Positions 43,613 to 57,003 of a stretch of DNA of 64,000 bases are shown here, piece by piece. Below the pieces are notes generated by a model. The model made no database searches. It saw only the letters and a list, made by a program, of their open reading frames with translations, and had not been told where the DNA came from. A program made the translations under genes and the position numbers. Location: assembly GCF_022539505.1 (NCBI RefSeq), contig NC_061512.1:156223962-156287961 (forward strand), written 5' to 3'. The stretch is from Lolium rigidum (Eukaryota > Streptophyta > Magnoliopsida > Poales > Poaceae). The number at the start of each line of letters is the position of its first letter. Position 1 is the stretch's first letter.

Positions 43613-45598
43613 ATGCGTTCGGGATTTCAGTGCTAACCGTTTTTTTCCTTTTCTTTTGTAATTTAGTGGATAAGATAACTCCTTATTTAATTTCAGATTT
43701 GGCTGTATGGTACGCTAAATTAATATGGTTCGTCCGTTCCTAAAAAAGATTCGCAACTTTTGCTAGATACGGATGAATCTACAGCTAAAAACATGTCCAT
43801 ATACCCCGTATCTAGATAAAGCCGTGAAGCTTTTTTGGGAAAAAAGGAAGTACTAAAATAATAATTATCTCCAAAAAAGTATATCTTGCTTATCCCTTCC
43901 TCTGCACATGTGAATACAGCTATATAATCACAAATCCGATTACCTTGGCAATAAAAAATACTAATAATATTATGTTGACAAAAAAGACAAAACCGAGTCT
44001 CTTGTAACTCGTAAGCCGAGAAATACCAAGAAATCGTCTACACGGAATAGCAACTGCACATTAATGATGTGTAGAGAAGCCCAGTCATCAACGTCCTTCT
44101 TTTTTGAAAAAGGGAAGGACCACGAAGGATGCATTAATCTGGAGCGGTGGAATTACATCTTATCAAAAGGACTTTAAAAAACAGATTATACCATCATTCT
44201 CAACTTCTACAAAAAAAGGACCCTAAATGGCTAAATTCCCACTCCCACACCACCAAAAAAAGCAAAATGCCATCATATCCTTCTCCACCGAAATTGCAGA
44301 TGAGCGCCACCCATGCCGTCGCTAGGGGTGACACCATTTGGATCATGGCAAACATTGATTGAATCATCAATGTGTTTGTCATCACACCGAGGGACACTCA
44401 ACCCAAAACCAGTGAGACCGAGCCCCAATTTTTCACCCGACAATCATGTATCAGCGCCCCACAACAACGCCTTCAGGAGAGGAAGATCGTGTATACCCTT
44501 TGTAGTCGGGTATACACATCAATTAGACCTAGGTCATCACATTTAATAGCCAGTACTAAGGTATTCACATTTAATAGCTAGTATTGCCACTGTTTTAAAA
44601 TAAGTACCGCAACTTTATCTAGATGTTGATGTATCCACACGCATTTTAATGTGTAGATACATTTGTATCTTTTTTTTTGTATCTATAGAATGTTGTGAGA
44701 CTTGTTTTTAAACAGAGAAAATACATACGATGCCGTCTGAGCTATCCATACAATTGTGGCGGAATATTCTCATTAGAGTTGTTTGCAAGTCACACGTGAA
44801 CGCTAAACATTTTTAAAAGGGAAGGATTAACTAATTCAATGCCCATGATGCCAAAAATATCACAACGTGAATTGATGCGTTGCTCGAGAAAGATGATTTT
44901 GCGCTGGCTCTGCTACCGGGTCATGATCGACATGAGCCACGTACACGGCCACGTAGGCTGTGGAATGGACTGTATTTTGCGGCTGTAAGATAAACTACCT
45001 TGTCAGAAAAATCTCACCAACAAACACCCGGTCAAATCAGCTACCAAGAGCAAGTGTCGTGTTCGCCTATAGTCCAGAGATCGTCGCGACAAAGAGGTCG
45101 CAGTCCATGCCCTGCTGAGCACGCACTGAATTACTGAATTGGTCCGTCAGCTGCGCTCGCTCAGTCGAGTCCGCCGAAATCGAGTTACTACCTTTTTCTT
45201 GTCCGGTGACGCATGGCAAGTCGTGTTTTCGTGGCCCTGCCTGGTACCTTCGTAGCATGACACAGATTAAGCCTAGCACGTGCATAATATCCGAGCTAAT
45301 TAACGATGCTAGGGTATTTGGGCTTGCTTACAAGAATGACACAGATCAGCCAAGTACGGCTCCCGGAAGAGGAAGACGATCGACCGCTTTCCACCGACCG
45401 CCATCGCCTGTCATAGAGGATGCCACCGCTTGCTTACTTGTCAATTGGTGCGAGTAAATGCTTCTAGTTGGTGATAATTCGATAAATAGGAAACGGTGGA
45501 GATAGTGCTTAGTGAGAACGAGAGGGTTTAGGGTTTAGGCCTAGATTCGAATTTGGCGAACGATACCTCTATTGCTCCCGCTCTCCCCGGTCTACGTG
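43613..45598. other. Intergenic stretch upstream of IGPS
   Basis: Mostly AT-rich and without coding capacity. It contains one degraded Stowaway-like hairpin (43731-43850) and a fragment at about 44590-44700 resembling half of a similar MITE. The part 44900-45590 is mixed in composition with no feature I recognise. TGCAT at 45599-45603 is the probable left target duplicate of the element starting at 45604. Confidence 0.5.
43731..43850. mobile_element. Degraded Stowaway-like MITE
   Basis: The ends cgtccgttcctaaaaaag and (inverted) cttccttttttcccaaaaaa are roughly complementary, with internal gctagatacggatg/cgtatctagataaagc also inverted. TA follows at the right end. The repeat is imperfect, so confidence is moderate. 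Confidence 0.5.
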
Positions 45599-45603
45599 TG
45601 CAT

Positions 45604-47205
45604 TGATGGCGTGTAAGACACACGTCCGTTGGGAACCCCAAGAGGAAGGTGTGATGCGTACAGCGACAAGTTTTCCCTCAGTAAGAAACCAATGTTATCG
45701 AACCAGTAGAAGTCAAGGACACATGAAGGTTGTTGGTGGCGGAGTGTAGTGCGGCGCAACACCAGGGATTCCGGCGCCAACGTGGAACCTGCACAACACA
45801 ATCAAAGTACTTTGCCCCAACGTAACAGTGAGGTTGTCAATCTCACCGGCTTGCTGAAAACAAAGGATTAGATGTATAGTGTGGAAGATGATGTTTGTTT
45901 GCAAAGAACAGTAAAGAACAAGTATTGCAGTAGATTGTATTTCAGATGTAAAGAATGGACCGGGGTCCACAGTTCACTAGTGGTGTCTCTCCCATAAGAT
46001 AAATAGCATGTTGGATGAACAAATTACAGTTGGGCAATTGACAAATAAAGAAGGCATAACAATGCACATACATATATCACGATGAGTACTATGAGATTTA
46101 ATCAGGGCATTACGACAAAGTACATAGACCGCTATCCAGGCATGCATCTATGCCTAAAAAGTCCACCTTCGAGGTTATCATCCGAACCCCTTCCAGTATT
46201 AAGTTGCAAACAACAGACAATTGCATTAAGTATGGTGCGTAATGTAATCAACACAAATATCCTTAGACAAAGCATTGATGTTTTATCCCTAGTGGCAACA
46301 ACACATCCACAACCTTAAAACTTTCTGTCACTGTCCCAGATTCAATGGAGGCATGAACCCACTATCGAGCATAAATACTCAATCTTGGAGTTACAAGTAT
46401 CAACTTGGCCGTGAGCCTCTACTAGCAACGGAGAGCATGCAAGAACATAGACAACATATATGATAGATTGATAATCAACTTGACATAGTATTCCATATTC
46501 ATCGGATCCCAACAAACACAACATGTATCATTACAAATAGATGATCTTGATCATGATAGGCAGCTCACAAGATCTAACATGATAGCACAATGAGGAGAAG
46601 ACAACCATCTAGCTATCGCTATGGACCCATAGTCCAGGGGTGAACTACTCACACATCGATCCGGAGGCGATCATGGTGATGAAGAGACCTCCGGGAGATG
46701 ATTCCCCTCTCCGGCAGGGTGCCGGAGGCGATCTCCTGAATCCCCCGAGATGGGATTGACGGCGGCGGCGTCTCTGGAAGGTTTTCCGTATCGTGGCTCT
46801 CGGTACTGGGGTTTTCACGATGAAGGCTTTAAGTAGGCGGAAGGGCAGGGTCTGTGGAGGCACGAGGGCGCCACACCATAGGGCGGCGCGACCCCACCCT
46901 TGGCCGCGCGGCCATGTGGTCTGGGCGCCTCGTCGCCCCACTTCGTAACCCTTTCGGTCTTCTGGAAGCTTCGTGGAAAAATAAGACCCTGGGCGTTGAT
47001 TTCGTCCAATTCCGAGAATATTTCCTTTGTAGGATTTCTGAAACCAAAAACAGCAGAAAACAAGCAATCGGCTCTTCGGCATCTCGTCAATAGGTTAGTG
47101 CCGGAAAATGCATAATAATAACATAAAGTGTGTATAAAACATGTGAGTATCATCATAGAAGTAGCATGGAACATAAGAAATTATAGATACGTTTGAGACG
47201 TATCA
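45604..47205 (-). repeat. 3' LTR of non-autonomous element, copy 2 (1602 bp)
   Basis: On plus TGATGGCGTG...GACGTATCA, followed by agcatccccaagctt, the purine tract in reverse. It serves as the intact reference for the interrupted LTR at 50683. Confidence 0.88.
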
Positions 47206-49783
47206 AGCATCCCCAAGCTTAGTTCCTACTCGCCCTCGAGTAGGTAAACGATAACAAGGATAATTTCTGAAGTGACATGCTATCATAATTTTGATCAATA
47301 CTATTGTAAAGCATATGAGATGAATGCAGCGATTCGAAGCAATGGTGAAGACAATGAGTAAACAACTGAATCATATAGCAAAGACTTGTCATGAATAATA
47401 CTTTCAACACAAGCATCAATAAGACTTGCATAAGAGTTAACTCATAAAGCAATAAATTCTTAGTAGAAAGCTTTGAAGCAACACAAAGGAAGATATAAGT
47501 TTCAGCAGTTGCTTTCAACTTCAACATGTTTATCTCATGGATAATTGTCAACACAAAGTAATATAACAAGTGCAATAGGTAAACATGTAAGAATCAATGC
47601 ACACAGTTGATACAAGTTTTGCTTCTAAGATAGAAAGAATAGGTAAACTGACTCAACAATAAAGTAGAAGATAGGCCCTTCGCAGAAGGAAGCATGGATT
47701 ACTATTTTTGTGCTAGAGCTTTTCATTTTGAAAACATAGAAACAATTTTGTCAACGGTAGTAATAAATCATATGTGTTATGTATAAGATATCCTATAAGT
47801 TGCAAGCCTCATGCATAGATTACCAATAGTGCTCGCACCTTGTCCTAATTAGCTTGGATTAACATGGATTATTATTGCATAACATATGTTTCAACCAAGT
47901 GTTACAAAGGGGTACCTCTATGCCGCCTGTACAAAGGTCTAAGGAGAAAGATCGCATTTGATTTCTCGTTTTTGATTATTCTCAACTTAGACATCCATAC
48001 CGGGACAACATAGACAACAGATAATGGACTCCTCTTTAATGCATAAGCATTCAACAACAGATAAAATTCTCATAAGATATTGAGGATTAATTGTCCAAAC
48101 TAAAACTTCCACCATGATTCATGGCTTTAGTTAGCGGCCCAATGTTCTTCTCTAACAATATGCATACTCAAACCATTTGATCATGAAAATCGCCCTTACT
48201 TCAGATAAGACGAACATGCATAGCAACTAACATGATATTCAACAAAGGTGTAATAGTTGATGGCGTCCCCAGAAACATGGTTACCGCTCAGCAAGCAACT
48301 TATTAAGAAATAAGATACATAAGTACATATTCAATACCACAATAGTTTTTAAGCTATTTTTCCCATGAGCTATATATTGCAAAGACAAAGAATAGAATTT
48401 TAAAGGTAGCACTCAAGTAATTTACTTTGGAATGGCAGAGAAATACCATGTAGTAGGTAGGTATGGTGGACACAAATGACATAGTTTTTGGCTGAAGGAT
48501 TTGAATGCACGAGAATAATTCCTCTCAATACAAGGCTAGGCTAGCAAGGTTGTTTGAAGCAAACTCAAGTATAAAACGGTGCAGCAAAGCTTACATATGA
48601 ACATATTGCAAGCATTATAAGACTTTACATCGTCTCCTTGTTGTTCAAACACCTTAACCAGAAAATATCTAGACTCTAGAGACCAATCATGCAAACCAAA
48701 TTTTAACAAGCTATATGTGGTTCTTCATTAATGGGTGCAAAGTACATGATGCAAGAGCTTAAACATGATCTATATGAGCACAACAATTGCCAAGTATCAA
48801 ATTATTCAAGACATTATACCATTTACCACATGCAGCATTTTCTCGTTTCCAACCATATAACAATGAACGAAGCAGTTTCAACCTTCGCCATGAACATTAA
48901 AAGTAAAGCTAAGAACATATGTGTTCATACGAAATAGCGGAGCGTGTCTCTCTCCCAAACAAGGAATGCTAGGATCCGATTTTATTCAAACAAAAACAAA
49001 AATAAAAACATACAGACGCTCCAAGTAAAGCACATAAGATGTGACGGAATAAAAATATAGTTTCACTAGAGGTGACCTGATAAGTTGTCGATGAAGATGG
49101 GATGCCTTGGGCATCCCCAAGCTTAGATGCTTGAGTCTTCTTAAAATATGCAGGGATGAACCACGGGGGCATCCCCAAGCTTAGACTTCTCTTGACCCTT
49201 GAAAACTTCCTCCACACCAAACTCAAAACAAACTCATTAGAGGGTTAGTGAATAATTGAAAATTCATATATTCAGGGTGACATAATCATTCTTAACACTT
49301 CTGGATATTGCACAAAGCTACTGAAAGTTAATGGAACAAAGAAATCCATCAAACATAGCAAAACAGGCAATGCGAAATAAAAGGCAGAATCTGTCAAAAC
49401 AGAACAGTCCGTAAAGACGAATTTTTCTGGGGCACTTAACTTGCTCAGATGAAAATGCTCAAATTGAATGAAAGTTGCGTACATATCTGAGGATCACGCA
49501 CGTAAATTGGCAGATTTTTATGAATTTCCTACAGAAGGGGCTGCTTAATTTCGTGACAGTAAGAAATCTGTTTCTGCGCAGTAATCCAAATCTAGTATTG
49601 ACTTTACTATCAAAGACTTTACTTGGCACAACAATGCAATAAAATAAAGATAAGGAGAGGTTGCTACAGTAGTAACAGCTTCCAAGACTCAAATATAAAA
49701 CAAAATTGCAGAAGTAAAATAATGGGTTGTCTCCCATAAGCGCTTTTCTTAAACGCCTTTCAGCTAGGCGCAGAAAGTTTGAA
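47206..49783 (-). other. Noncoding internal region of copy 2
   Basis: AT-rich and stop-dense; collinear with 13607-16195. The purine-tract motif gcatccccaagctta recurs at about 47207, 49113 and 49169 on the plus strand. Confidence 0.6.
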
Positions 49784-50428
49784 TCAAGTATTATCAAGAG
49801 ACGAAGTATAAACAGAGGGGTTTGGAGTTTTCTCAACTTTGCATTGTATCTTATCGATGTAAGTTTCAGAGGCTCCTCTTTCATTACTGTTAGGCTTGCT
49901 ATTCTCATCAAACAAATTTTCAGGAACAAGCCAACCATAGTTATTTTCTAGAGCTTCATGCATTCCTAGGAGCTTACTAGGTATCGGTACTTTAATCTCC
50001 CCTCCGTCATTAACATTATTAGTGTAATTTATTCTATCCATGTCCATATTTTCAAGTGTTCTTGCAAAGTCGGTATAAAAGCCAAGCCTCTTATGCTTAA
50101 TAAAAACTTTTCTAGCTTCTTTAGCTATATCACCAAATTCTCTAAGAAGGACATCTAAAACAAAATCTCTCTTTTCTCCCCTTTCCATATCAGAGAGTGT
50201 AAGAAACATATGTTAAATTATAGGATTAAGATTAACGAATCTAATTTCCAACATGCGTACTAAAGAGGCAGTAGCGCTTTCATAAGTAGGAACAACTTTT
50301 ACCAAGGATCTATCTTCAAAATCTTCAACCATACTAACATGAGTGAAAAATGCTTCTATATTATCTCTTCCAATGATAGACCCTCGTCCTACCGGCATAT
50401 CTTTCAGAGTGTATTTAGGAGGAAACAT
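49784..50428 (-). pseudogene. Short ORF of the non-autonomous family, copy 2 (one internal stop)
   Basis: From ATG 50428 a frame of 214 codons runs to 49784 with a single TAA at 50213-50215 (codon 72). Copy 1 has a Gln codon (CAA) there, so one C-to-T change explains the stop. The product is MFPPKYTLKDMPVGRGSIIG..., then MVEDFEDRSL, MFLTLSDMERGEKRDFVLDV, MDMDRINYTNNVNDGGEIKV and ENNYGWLVPENLFDE. It is mostly helical-looking and charged, with no membrane segment, Cys knuckle or enzyme motif. It could be a reduced gag; I do not recognise a family. Confidence 0.65.
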
Positions 50429-50653
50429 GATGAAATAAACAAAAGGTAAATAAAGTAAACGCAAGTAACTAATTTTTTTGTGTTTTTGATATAGAGAGCA
50501 AACAAGATAGTAAATAAAGTAAACTAGCAACTAATTTTTTTTGTATTTTTGATATAAGAGCAAACAAAGCAGTAAATAAAATAAAGTAAAGCAAGACAAA
50601 AACAAAGTAAAGAGATTGGATGTGGGAGACTCCCCTTGCAGCGTGTCTTGATC

Positions 50654-50671
50654 TCCCCGGCAACGGCGCCA
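50654..50671 (-). other. tRNA-Asp primer binding site, copy 2
   Basis: On minus TGGCGCCGTTGCCGGGGA is a perfect complement of the tRNA-Asp 3' end including CCA, 11 bases from the LTR. Confidence 0.8.
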
Positions 50672-50682
50672 GAAAACTGTCT

Positions 50683-51476
50683 TGATGGCGTGTAAGACAC
50701 ACGTCCGTTGGAACCCCAAGAGGAAGGTGTGATGCGTACAGCGACAAGTTTTCCCTCAGTAAGAAACCAATGTTATCGAACCAGTAGGAGTCAAGGAACA
50801 CGTGAAGGTTGTTGGTGGCGGAGTGTAGTGCGGCGCAACACCAGCGATTCCGGCGCCAACGTGGAACCTGCACAATACAATCAAATTACTTTGCCCCAAC
50901 GTAACAGTGAGGTTGTCAATCTCACCGGCTTGCTGAAAACAAAGGATTAGATGTATAGTGTGGAAGATGATGTTTGTTTGCAAAGAACAGTAAAAAACAA
51001 GTATTGCAGTAGATTGTATTTCAGATGTAAAGAATGGACCGGGGTCCACAGTTCACTAGTGGTGTCTCTCCCATAAGATAAATAGCATGTTGGGTGAACA
51101 AATTACAAGTTGGGCAATTGACAAATAAAGAAGGCATAACAATGCACATACGTATATCACGATGAGTACTATGAGATTTAATCGTGGCATTACGACAAAG
51201 TACATAGACCGCTATCCAAAGCATGCATCTATGCCTAAAAAGTCCACCTTCAAGGTTATCATCCGAACCCCTTCCAGCATTAAGTTGCAAACAATGGACA
51301 ATTGCATTAAGTATGGTGCGTAATGTAATCAACATAAATATCCTTAGACAAAGCATTGATGTTTTATCCCTAGTGGCAACAACACATCCACAACCTTAGA
51401 ACTTTCTGTCACTGTCCCAGATTCAATGGAGGCATGAACCCACTATCGAGCATAAATACTCCCTCTTGGAGTTACA
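50683..51476 (-). repeat. 5' LTR of copy 2, partial
   Basis: Matches 45604-46402 closely and stops at ...ggagttaca, inside the LTR. In the intact copy the sequence continues agtatcaact at that point. Confidence 0.88.
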
Positions 51477-53272
51477 TGTAGGATAACGTTGCATAGAAAA
51501 CAAAAATTTTCCTACCGCGAACACGCAATCCAAGCCAAGATGCAATCTAGAAGACGGTAGCAACGAGGGGGTATCGAGTCTCACCCTTGAAGAGATTCCA
51601 AAGCCTACAAGATGAGGCTCTTGTTGCTGCGGTAGACGTTCACTTGCCGCTTGCAAAAACGCGTAGAATATCTTGATCACGATCGGTTCCGGCGCCACGA
51701 ACGGGCAGCACCTCCGTACTCGGTCACACGTTCGGTTGTTGATGAAGACGACCGTCCACCTCCCCGTTCCAGCGGGCAGCGGAAGTAGTAGCTCCTCTTG
51801 AATCCGACAGCACGACGGCGTGATGTCGGTGGTGGTGGAGAAATCCGGCGGAGCTTCGCTTAAGCGTGCGGGATGTGGTGGAGGAGAGATACCGCTAGGG
51901 TTTGGGGAGAGAGGGGGAGGCTAGGGCGCCGGCCAAGGGCAGCCCTAGGTGGTGCGGCCAAGAGTAGTCAGCCCCCTCCCTCTCCTCCTCATTATATAGG
52001 TGGAAATCCCCAAGTGTTGGTATCCAAGTCTTCGAATAAGACCCCAACAATGAAACCTCCCATATGTAGGGAAACCTACCCAAGGTGGGAATCCCACTTG
52101 GGGTGGGATTCCCCCTTTCCATGAGGGGGTTGGCCGGCCACCCTAGGGGAGTCCACCTTGGACTCCTCCCCTTTAGGGTTGGCTGGCCATGCAAGGTGGA
52201 GTCCCTCCGGGACTCTACTTTCCATGGTGATTTCTTCCGGACTTTTCTAGAACCTTCTAGAACCTGCCATAAATGCACCGGATCATTTCCAAACTTGGAA
52301 TATGACTTCCTATATATGAATCTTATTCTCCGGACCATTCCGGAACTCCTCGTGATGTCCGGGATCTCATCCGGGACTCCGAACAAATATTCGAACTCCA
52401 TTCCATATTCAAGTTCTACCATTTCAACATCCAACTTTAAGTGTGTCACCCTACGGTTCGTGAACTATGCGGACATGGTTGAGTACTCACTCCGACCAAT
52501 AACCAATAGCGGGATCTGGAGATCCATAATGGCTCCCACATATTCAACGATGACTTTAGTGATCGAATGAACCATTCACATACGATACCAATTCCCTTTG
52601 CCACGTGATATTTTACTTGTCCGAGGTTTGATCTTCGGTATCACTCTATACCTTGTTCATCCTCGTCTCCTGACAAGTACTCTTTACTCGTACCATGGTA
52701 TGTGGTCTCTTATGAACTTATTCATATGCTTGCAAGACATTAGACGACATTCCACCGAGAGGGCCCAGAGTATATCTATCCGTCATCGGGATGGACAAAT
52801 CCCACCGTTGATCCATATGCCTCAACTCATACTTTCCGGATACTTAATCCCACCTTTATAACCACCCATTTACGCAGTGGCGTTTGATGTAATCAAAGTA
52901 CCTTTCCGGTATAAGTGATTTACATGATCTCATGGTCATAAGTTCTAGGTAACTATGTATCGAAAGCTTATAGCAAATAACTTAATGACGAGATCTTATG
53001 CTACGCTTAATTGGGTGTGTCCATTACATCATTCATACAATGATATAACCTTGTTATTAATAACATCCAATGTTCATGATTATGAAACTAATCATCCATT
53101 AATCAACAAGCTAGTTAAGAGGCATACTAGGGACTCTTTGTTTGTCTACATATCACACATGTACTAATGTTTCGGTTAATACAATTATAGCATGATATAT
53201 AAACATTTATCATAAACATAAAGATATAAATAATAACCACTTTATTATTGCCTCTAGGGCATATCTCCTTCA
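51477..53272 (-). repeat. 3' LTR of the Copia element (1796 bp)
   Basis: On plus TGTAGGATAACG...CATATCTCCTTCA. A TATA-like motif (cctatataatg on minus, about 51990-52000) suits the LTR promoter. The strand-plus open frames within it (for example 52085-52570) are read as non-coding. Confidence 0.88.
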
Positions 53273-53284
53273 GCTCTCCCACTT

Positions 53285-55759
53285 GCACTAGAGTCAATAA
53301 TCTAGTTTACATTTGTAAAGATATAACACCTTGGCCTTATGGTGCTTTATCATGTATTGCTCACGGGAGAGGTTTTTAGTCAACGGATCTGACACGCTCA
53401 GAAACGTATGTATTTTGTAATTCATTTGCGTCTCAACGCATCACTCATTTCCAAATGAGTCGGCATTAAATATGTTTGATCTTCCGGTGGAACCTTAATT
53501 CCGCTGTCCGAAATATGTCACTAATATTGTCACACACAATATAGCTTCAAAGTTCTCGACTCGTCGGAAACGCACCAAGTTCTCAAAGAACCTCTTGACT
53601 TAACATCCTTTGTCATTGTCAAAATAATGACATACTCTGCCTTCTTTTGTAGAATTCGTCACAATATTTAGAACTCTTCTAAATCTAGCATAGACAACTT
53701 CTAGCTCATTGTGCTACCTTTTAAACAACACTTAGTCTAATTTGAGATTGAAATTATATTTTATATGTGACAAAACCAATATCGGTGTAACACCTTACAA
53801 CGATTTGTTTGTCATTTCTTCATACAAAAATATATATATATATATCCTTAGTTCTTCTAAAGTACTCAAGGATATTCTTACTGTCGTCCAATGATCATCA
53901 TATGAATCATTCTGGTATATGCTCATAACACTTTATAGCACATGATATCTGATTGTGTACATATTATTCGTGATCTATAATCACTCATGTGTTTTTTACT
54001 CATTGAGTGTCAGATACACTCAAGTCTTGTTAAAACTTCACATGACAAGAACATTTTCTTAATATTTCTATATTGAACTACTTCAATATCCATCATATGT
54101 ACTTTGACTTAAACTTATTTATGTGTTTCAATCTATCTTCATAGATCTTGACACTAAATTTGTTTCAGTCCATATCCTTTCATTGAAGTTAATTCTCAAT
54201 GAAACCTTTTTAATCAATTATATAATTACATCATTTATAACCAACTATATGTCACCTACATAAAATATTATAAATGTGTCTTAGCGCTCCCACTTAATTT
54301 CTTGCAAATGCAAGCCTCTTCATCGTCTCTGATGAAAACAAAAACTCTTTGACTATTTCATCTGGTGAAGATTCCAACTCCGTGATACTTACTTCATCCA
54401 ATTGAAGCTTGTATACCTATCTAGTATTCCACGGACCAGCAAAACTCTTGGTTGTATCTTGTATACATACTTCTGTTAAGTAGTGTATTTTGCCATCCTA
54501 CTAGCATATCTCATAAAAGAAATATGTAGTGATTACTAGAATAATCCACATAGACTATAAGAATTGCTACGGAAGATCTAATCTTATCGTATTCAACTCT
54601 TTGAACTTTGTCGTAAACAATTTTTCGATAAGTCAAGCTTTCTTAAAGGATATTTCATCCAAGTCTATCAATTTCATAGATCCATTTACTTTCATAAAGT
54701 ATTCATCTATCTTGGATTTCATGGCGCATGGCCATTTTAACGGAGTCGTGGCCCATCATAACTTCTTTGTTTTGTAGTTGGTTTATCATTGTTCAAAATC
54801 AATCCTTTGTCCACAAATCATTTATTTGATCACAAAGTAAACCATACCTACAAGGTTCAATATGTACTTCGATCTCCATGGCTAAAATACTTTGTAGTCA
54901 TGAGAGCCATGATCGTCGTGGCCGCTTCCGAAACCAATTCCGATGCTGCGCTACTCTGATCATTATGCTCAGGTTCATAAACCTTATCAAATTATATTGT
55001 TCTCCCACTCAAATACTTAACTCGAAACAATTTCTCGGAAATAAGAAACATTGACAAACACTTTTGTCTTTGTCTCGTGGGAAGAATTCCCAATTAAATC
55101 TCTGGGATAACCAACAAAGACATTCATCCGATTTTGGTTGACTATTAGGGTTTATACCCATGCCATAACTTGTATGGTGTCATTTCAACGGATCATGATG
55201 ATGCTCTATTCAGTGTAAAAGCGGTAGTCACTAAAGCATAATCCACAAAAATATAACGGCATCAATATTTTATCTCATCATTGATCCAACAAAGTTTGGA
55301 TATATCTCTTGGATACTTCATCATCACTATGATACTCCAAGAAACGTAAGTTGTAGAACAATTTCATAACTCTCTTAGATGTTCGCTAAAACTCGTAATT
55401 CAAATATTTCCACCATGATCCAATCATAGATATTTGATTTCTATTACGATGATTTCCACTTCATACTGAAATTTATTTGAATCCATTCAAATGTTTCAAA
55501 CTTCTTCCTTATTGAATATATCCACATATATATACTCAATTCATTGTTGAAAGTTTTCATGAAGTAGAAGAATCTCCCGCACACAACTATGCCCAGTGAA
55601 CCACATACATCATCATGTATTTTTCCACTAAGTTAGTTGCCCGTTCATCTTTTGGCCTATGAACGGTATTTTAATCATTCTCTTTAGAAAAGATTTGCAA
55701 GCGCCAAATGATTCAAAAATCAAATGACTCCAAAAATCCATTTGCATGGAGTTCCTTCA
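53285..55759 (-). pseudogene. Degenerate Copia pol, C-terminal half
   Basis: Frames are riddled with stops. Near 53399-53334 a short stretch reads SDPLTKNLSREQY...HHKA, the hallmark end of Copia pol (usually DPLTKPL-x-R), followed by the purine tract. Other segments resemble the BARE/Angela RT region by nucleotide recall only. The copy cannot encode an enzyme. Confidence 0.55.
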
Positions 55760-56038
55760 TGCCACTACTGCAGAAACGCTTATAGCCTCCAGGTAATTAG
55801 TGACATGCAAAATTATGCCTGTCACTAATAAATGTACTAGTGACAGGCATAAATAAGCCTGTCACTAGTTAAAAACACCAGTGACAGGCGTAAAAAAAAG
55901 GATGTCACTGAGATTTTTTCTAGAGTCGGGCCGGAACTGAAAATATGCTAGTGACAGGCTCGCAAAAGTGCCTGTCACTAGCAAACTAGCGGGAAGCCCA
56001 GTTTAACACCACCCGCTACTTCTCATTTCTGGACCGGT

Positions 56039-56347
56039 TTGGCGCAGTGCTTCTATATAACCGACCCACAAGCGCCAAACCATGTAGTCATGAGACGAGG
56101 AAAAATAAGTATCGTCGGGGTGGATGGTGTCGTTGATGAAGAATATTATGACCAGTTCGATGACCCAAATACAGATGAAGATGCCGAAGCTACCCAAGAC
56201 CCTGAACCTACCCGAAGGGATCGAACTACATTATCTGTCACGCGTCCCTTCAAAAGACGCAGCCACTTCGAGGGTCTAACATATACCCGAAAGAAAATCA
56301 AGACTACTGTTGAAAAGATTGTTGAAGATGATGAAGCCGAAACCTAA
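56039..56347 (+). pseudogene. CACTA transposase C-terminal remnant (DUF4216-like)
   Basis: The open frame reads AQCFYITDPQAPNHVVMRRG, then ISIVGVDGVVDEEYYDQFDD and an acidic/KR-rich tail. FYxxDP...VV...GxxxIVGV-VVDE is characteristic of the domain at the C-terminus of plant CACTA transposases. The N-terminal transposase core is missing: only about 275 bp separate this from the left terminal repeat. It ends in a stop near 56345. Confidence 0.7.
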
Positions 56348-56526
56348 TTTATTTTGATGCAACCTGTTATGAATTACTCTATATATGGGGGTGCGTGAAA
56401 TTATATTTTTTCTAAGTTTTATAGTTGTTACGATTTTTTAATTTACATTTTTTTTGCATAGGGCTAAAAGGTCTAGCTGAGACATAGCCAAAAAAAAAAA
56501 AATCTCAGTACCATTACGTACGTACT

Positions 56527-57003
56527 CCCATTACCCCGAGCCCTCAAATCCCCAACCGCAGCCGCCCTTCTCTGGTCGCAGCTCCAACGCCTCCATCGCC
56601 GCCGCGAGCCGACTCCAACCGCCGCCGCGCCGCCAGCCGACTGCAACGCCACCGCGGCGCCAGCCCACTGCAACGCCGCCGCCGCCCGACGCGCGGCCCT
56701 GCATCTTCAAGGCCGCCCTGCATCTCCAACGCCGCCGCCCGACGCGCGGCCGTGCATCCCCAACGCCGCCCTGTATGCCCCCCTACACATCTCTCTCCTA
56801 TTCTTGAAATATGACAATTCTTCAGTTTCGCCTCCAAACTTGGCTGCGCCCGATATGACCTATGATAATACATGGTACCACAATAAACTGGCAACAGTCA
56901 GCTGGAACTGGTCTTGGACAGCCATTGTTCTCCAGTATTTGGTACTTCACAAGGATCAGCGTACCCGAGCCTTCTCTACCGCAGGTATGGTACTAAATAT
57001 GTG
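56527..57003 (+). other. GC-rich block and a possible captured exon inside the CACTA
   Basis: 56560-56770 is a GCC-repeat-rich block (ccgccgccgcgccgcc and relatives) like a grass 5' UTR or first exon. At about 56805-56984 an open stretch (WYHNKLATVSWNWSWTAIVL, YLVLHKDQRTRAFSTAG) ends at a good donor (ccgcag|gtatgg). I do not recognise the product. It may be host-gene sequence picked up by the transposon or the start of the protease gene. Confidence 0.35.

Larger units (their letters stand above)
45604..51476 (-). mobile_element. Non-autonomous LTR retrotransposon (LARD-like), copy 2, interrupted
   Basis: Same family as 12007-18669: 3' LTR 45604-47205, internal region 47206-50682, primer site 50654-50671, and the first 794 bp of the 5' LTR (50683-51476), where the Copia element enters. 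The remaining half of the LTR must lie beyond the window. It differs from copy 1 by many substitutions and indels (for example gtaagacacacgtcc against gtaattcacacgttcg), so the two insertions are independent and the family has sub-types. Left target duplicate TGCAT (45599-45603) cannot be paired. Confidence 0.9.

Noticed and set aside
51895..52570. Long frames on both strands in the Copia LTR
   Set aside because: They lie inside an LTR, differ between copies by indels, and lack any domain.
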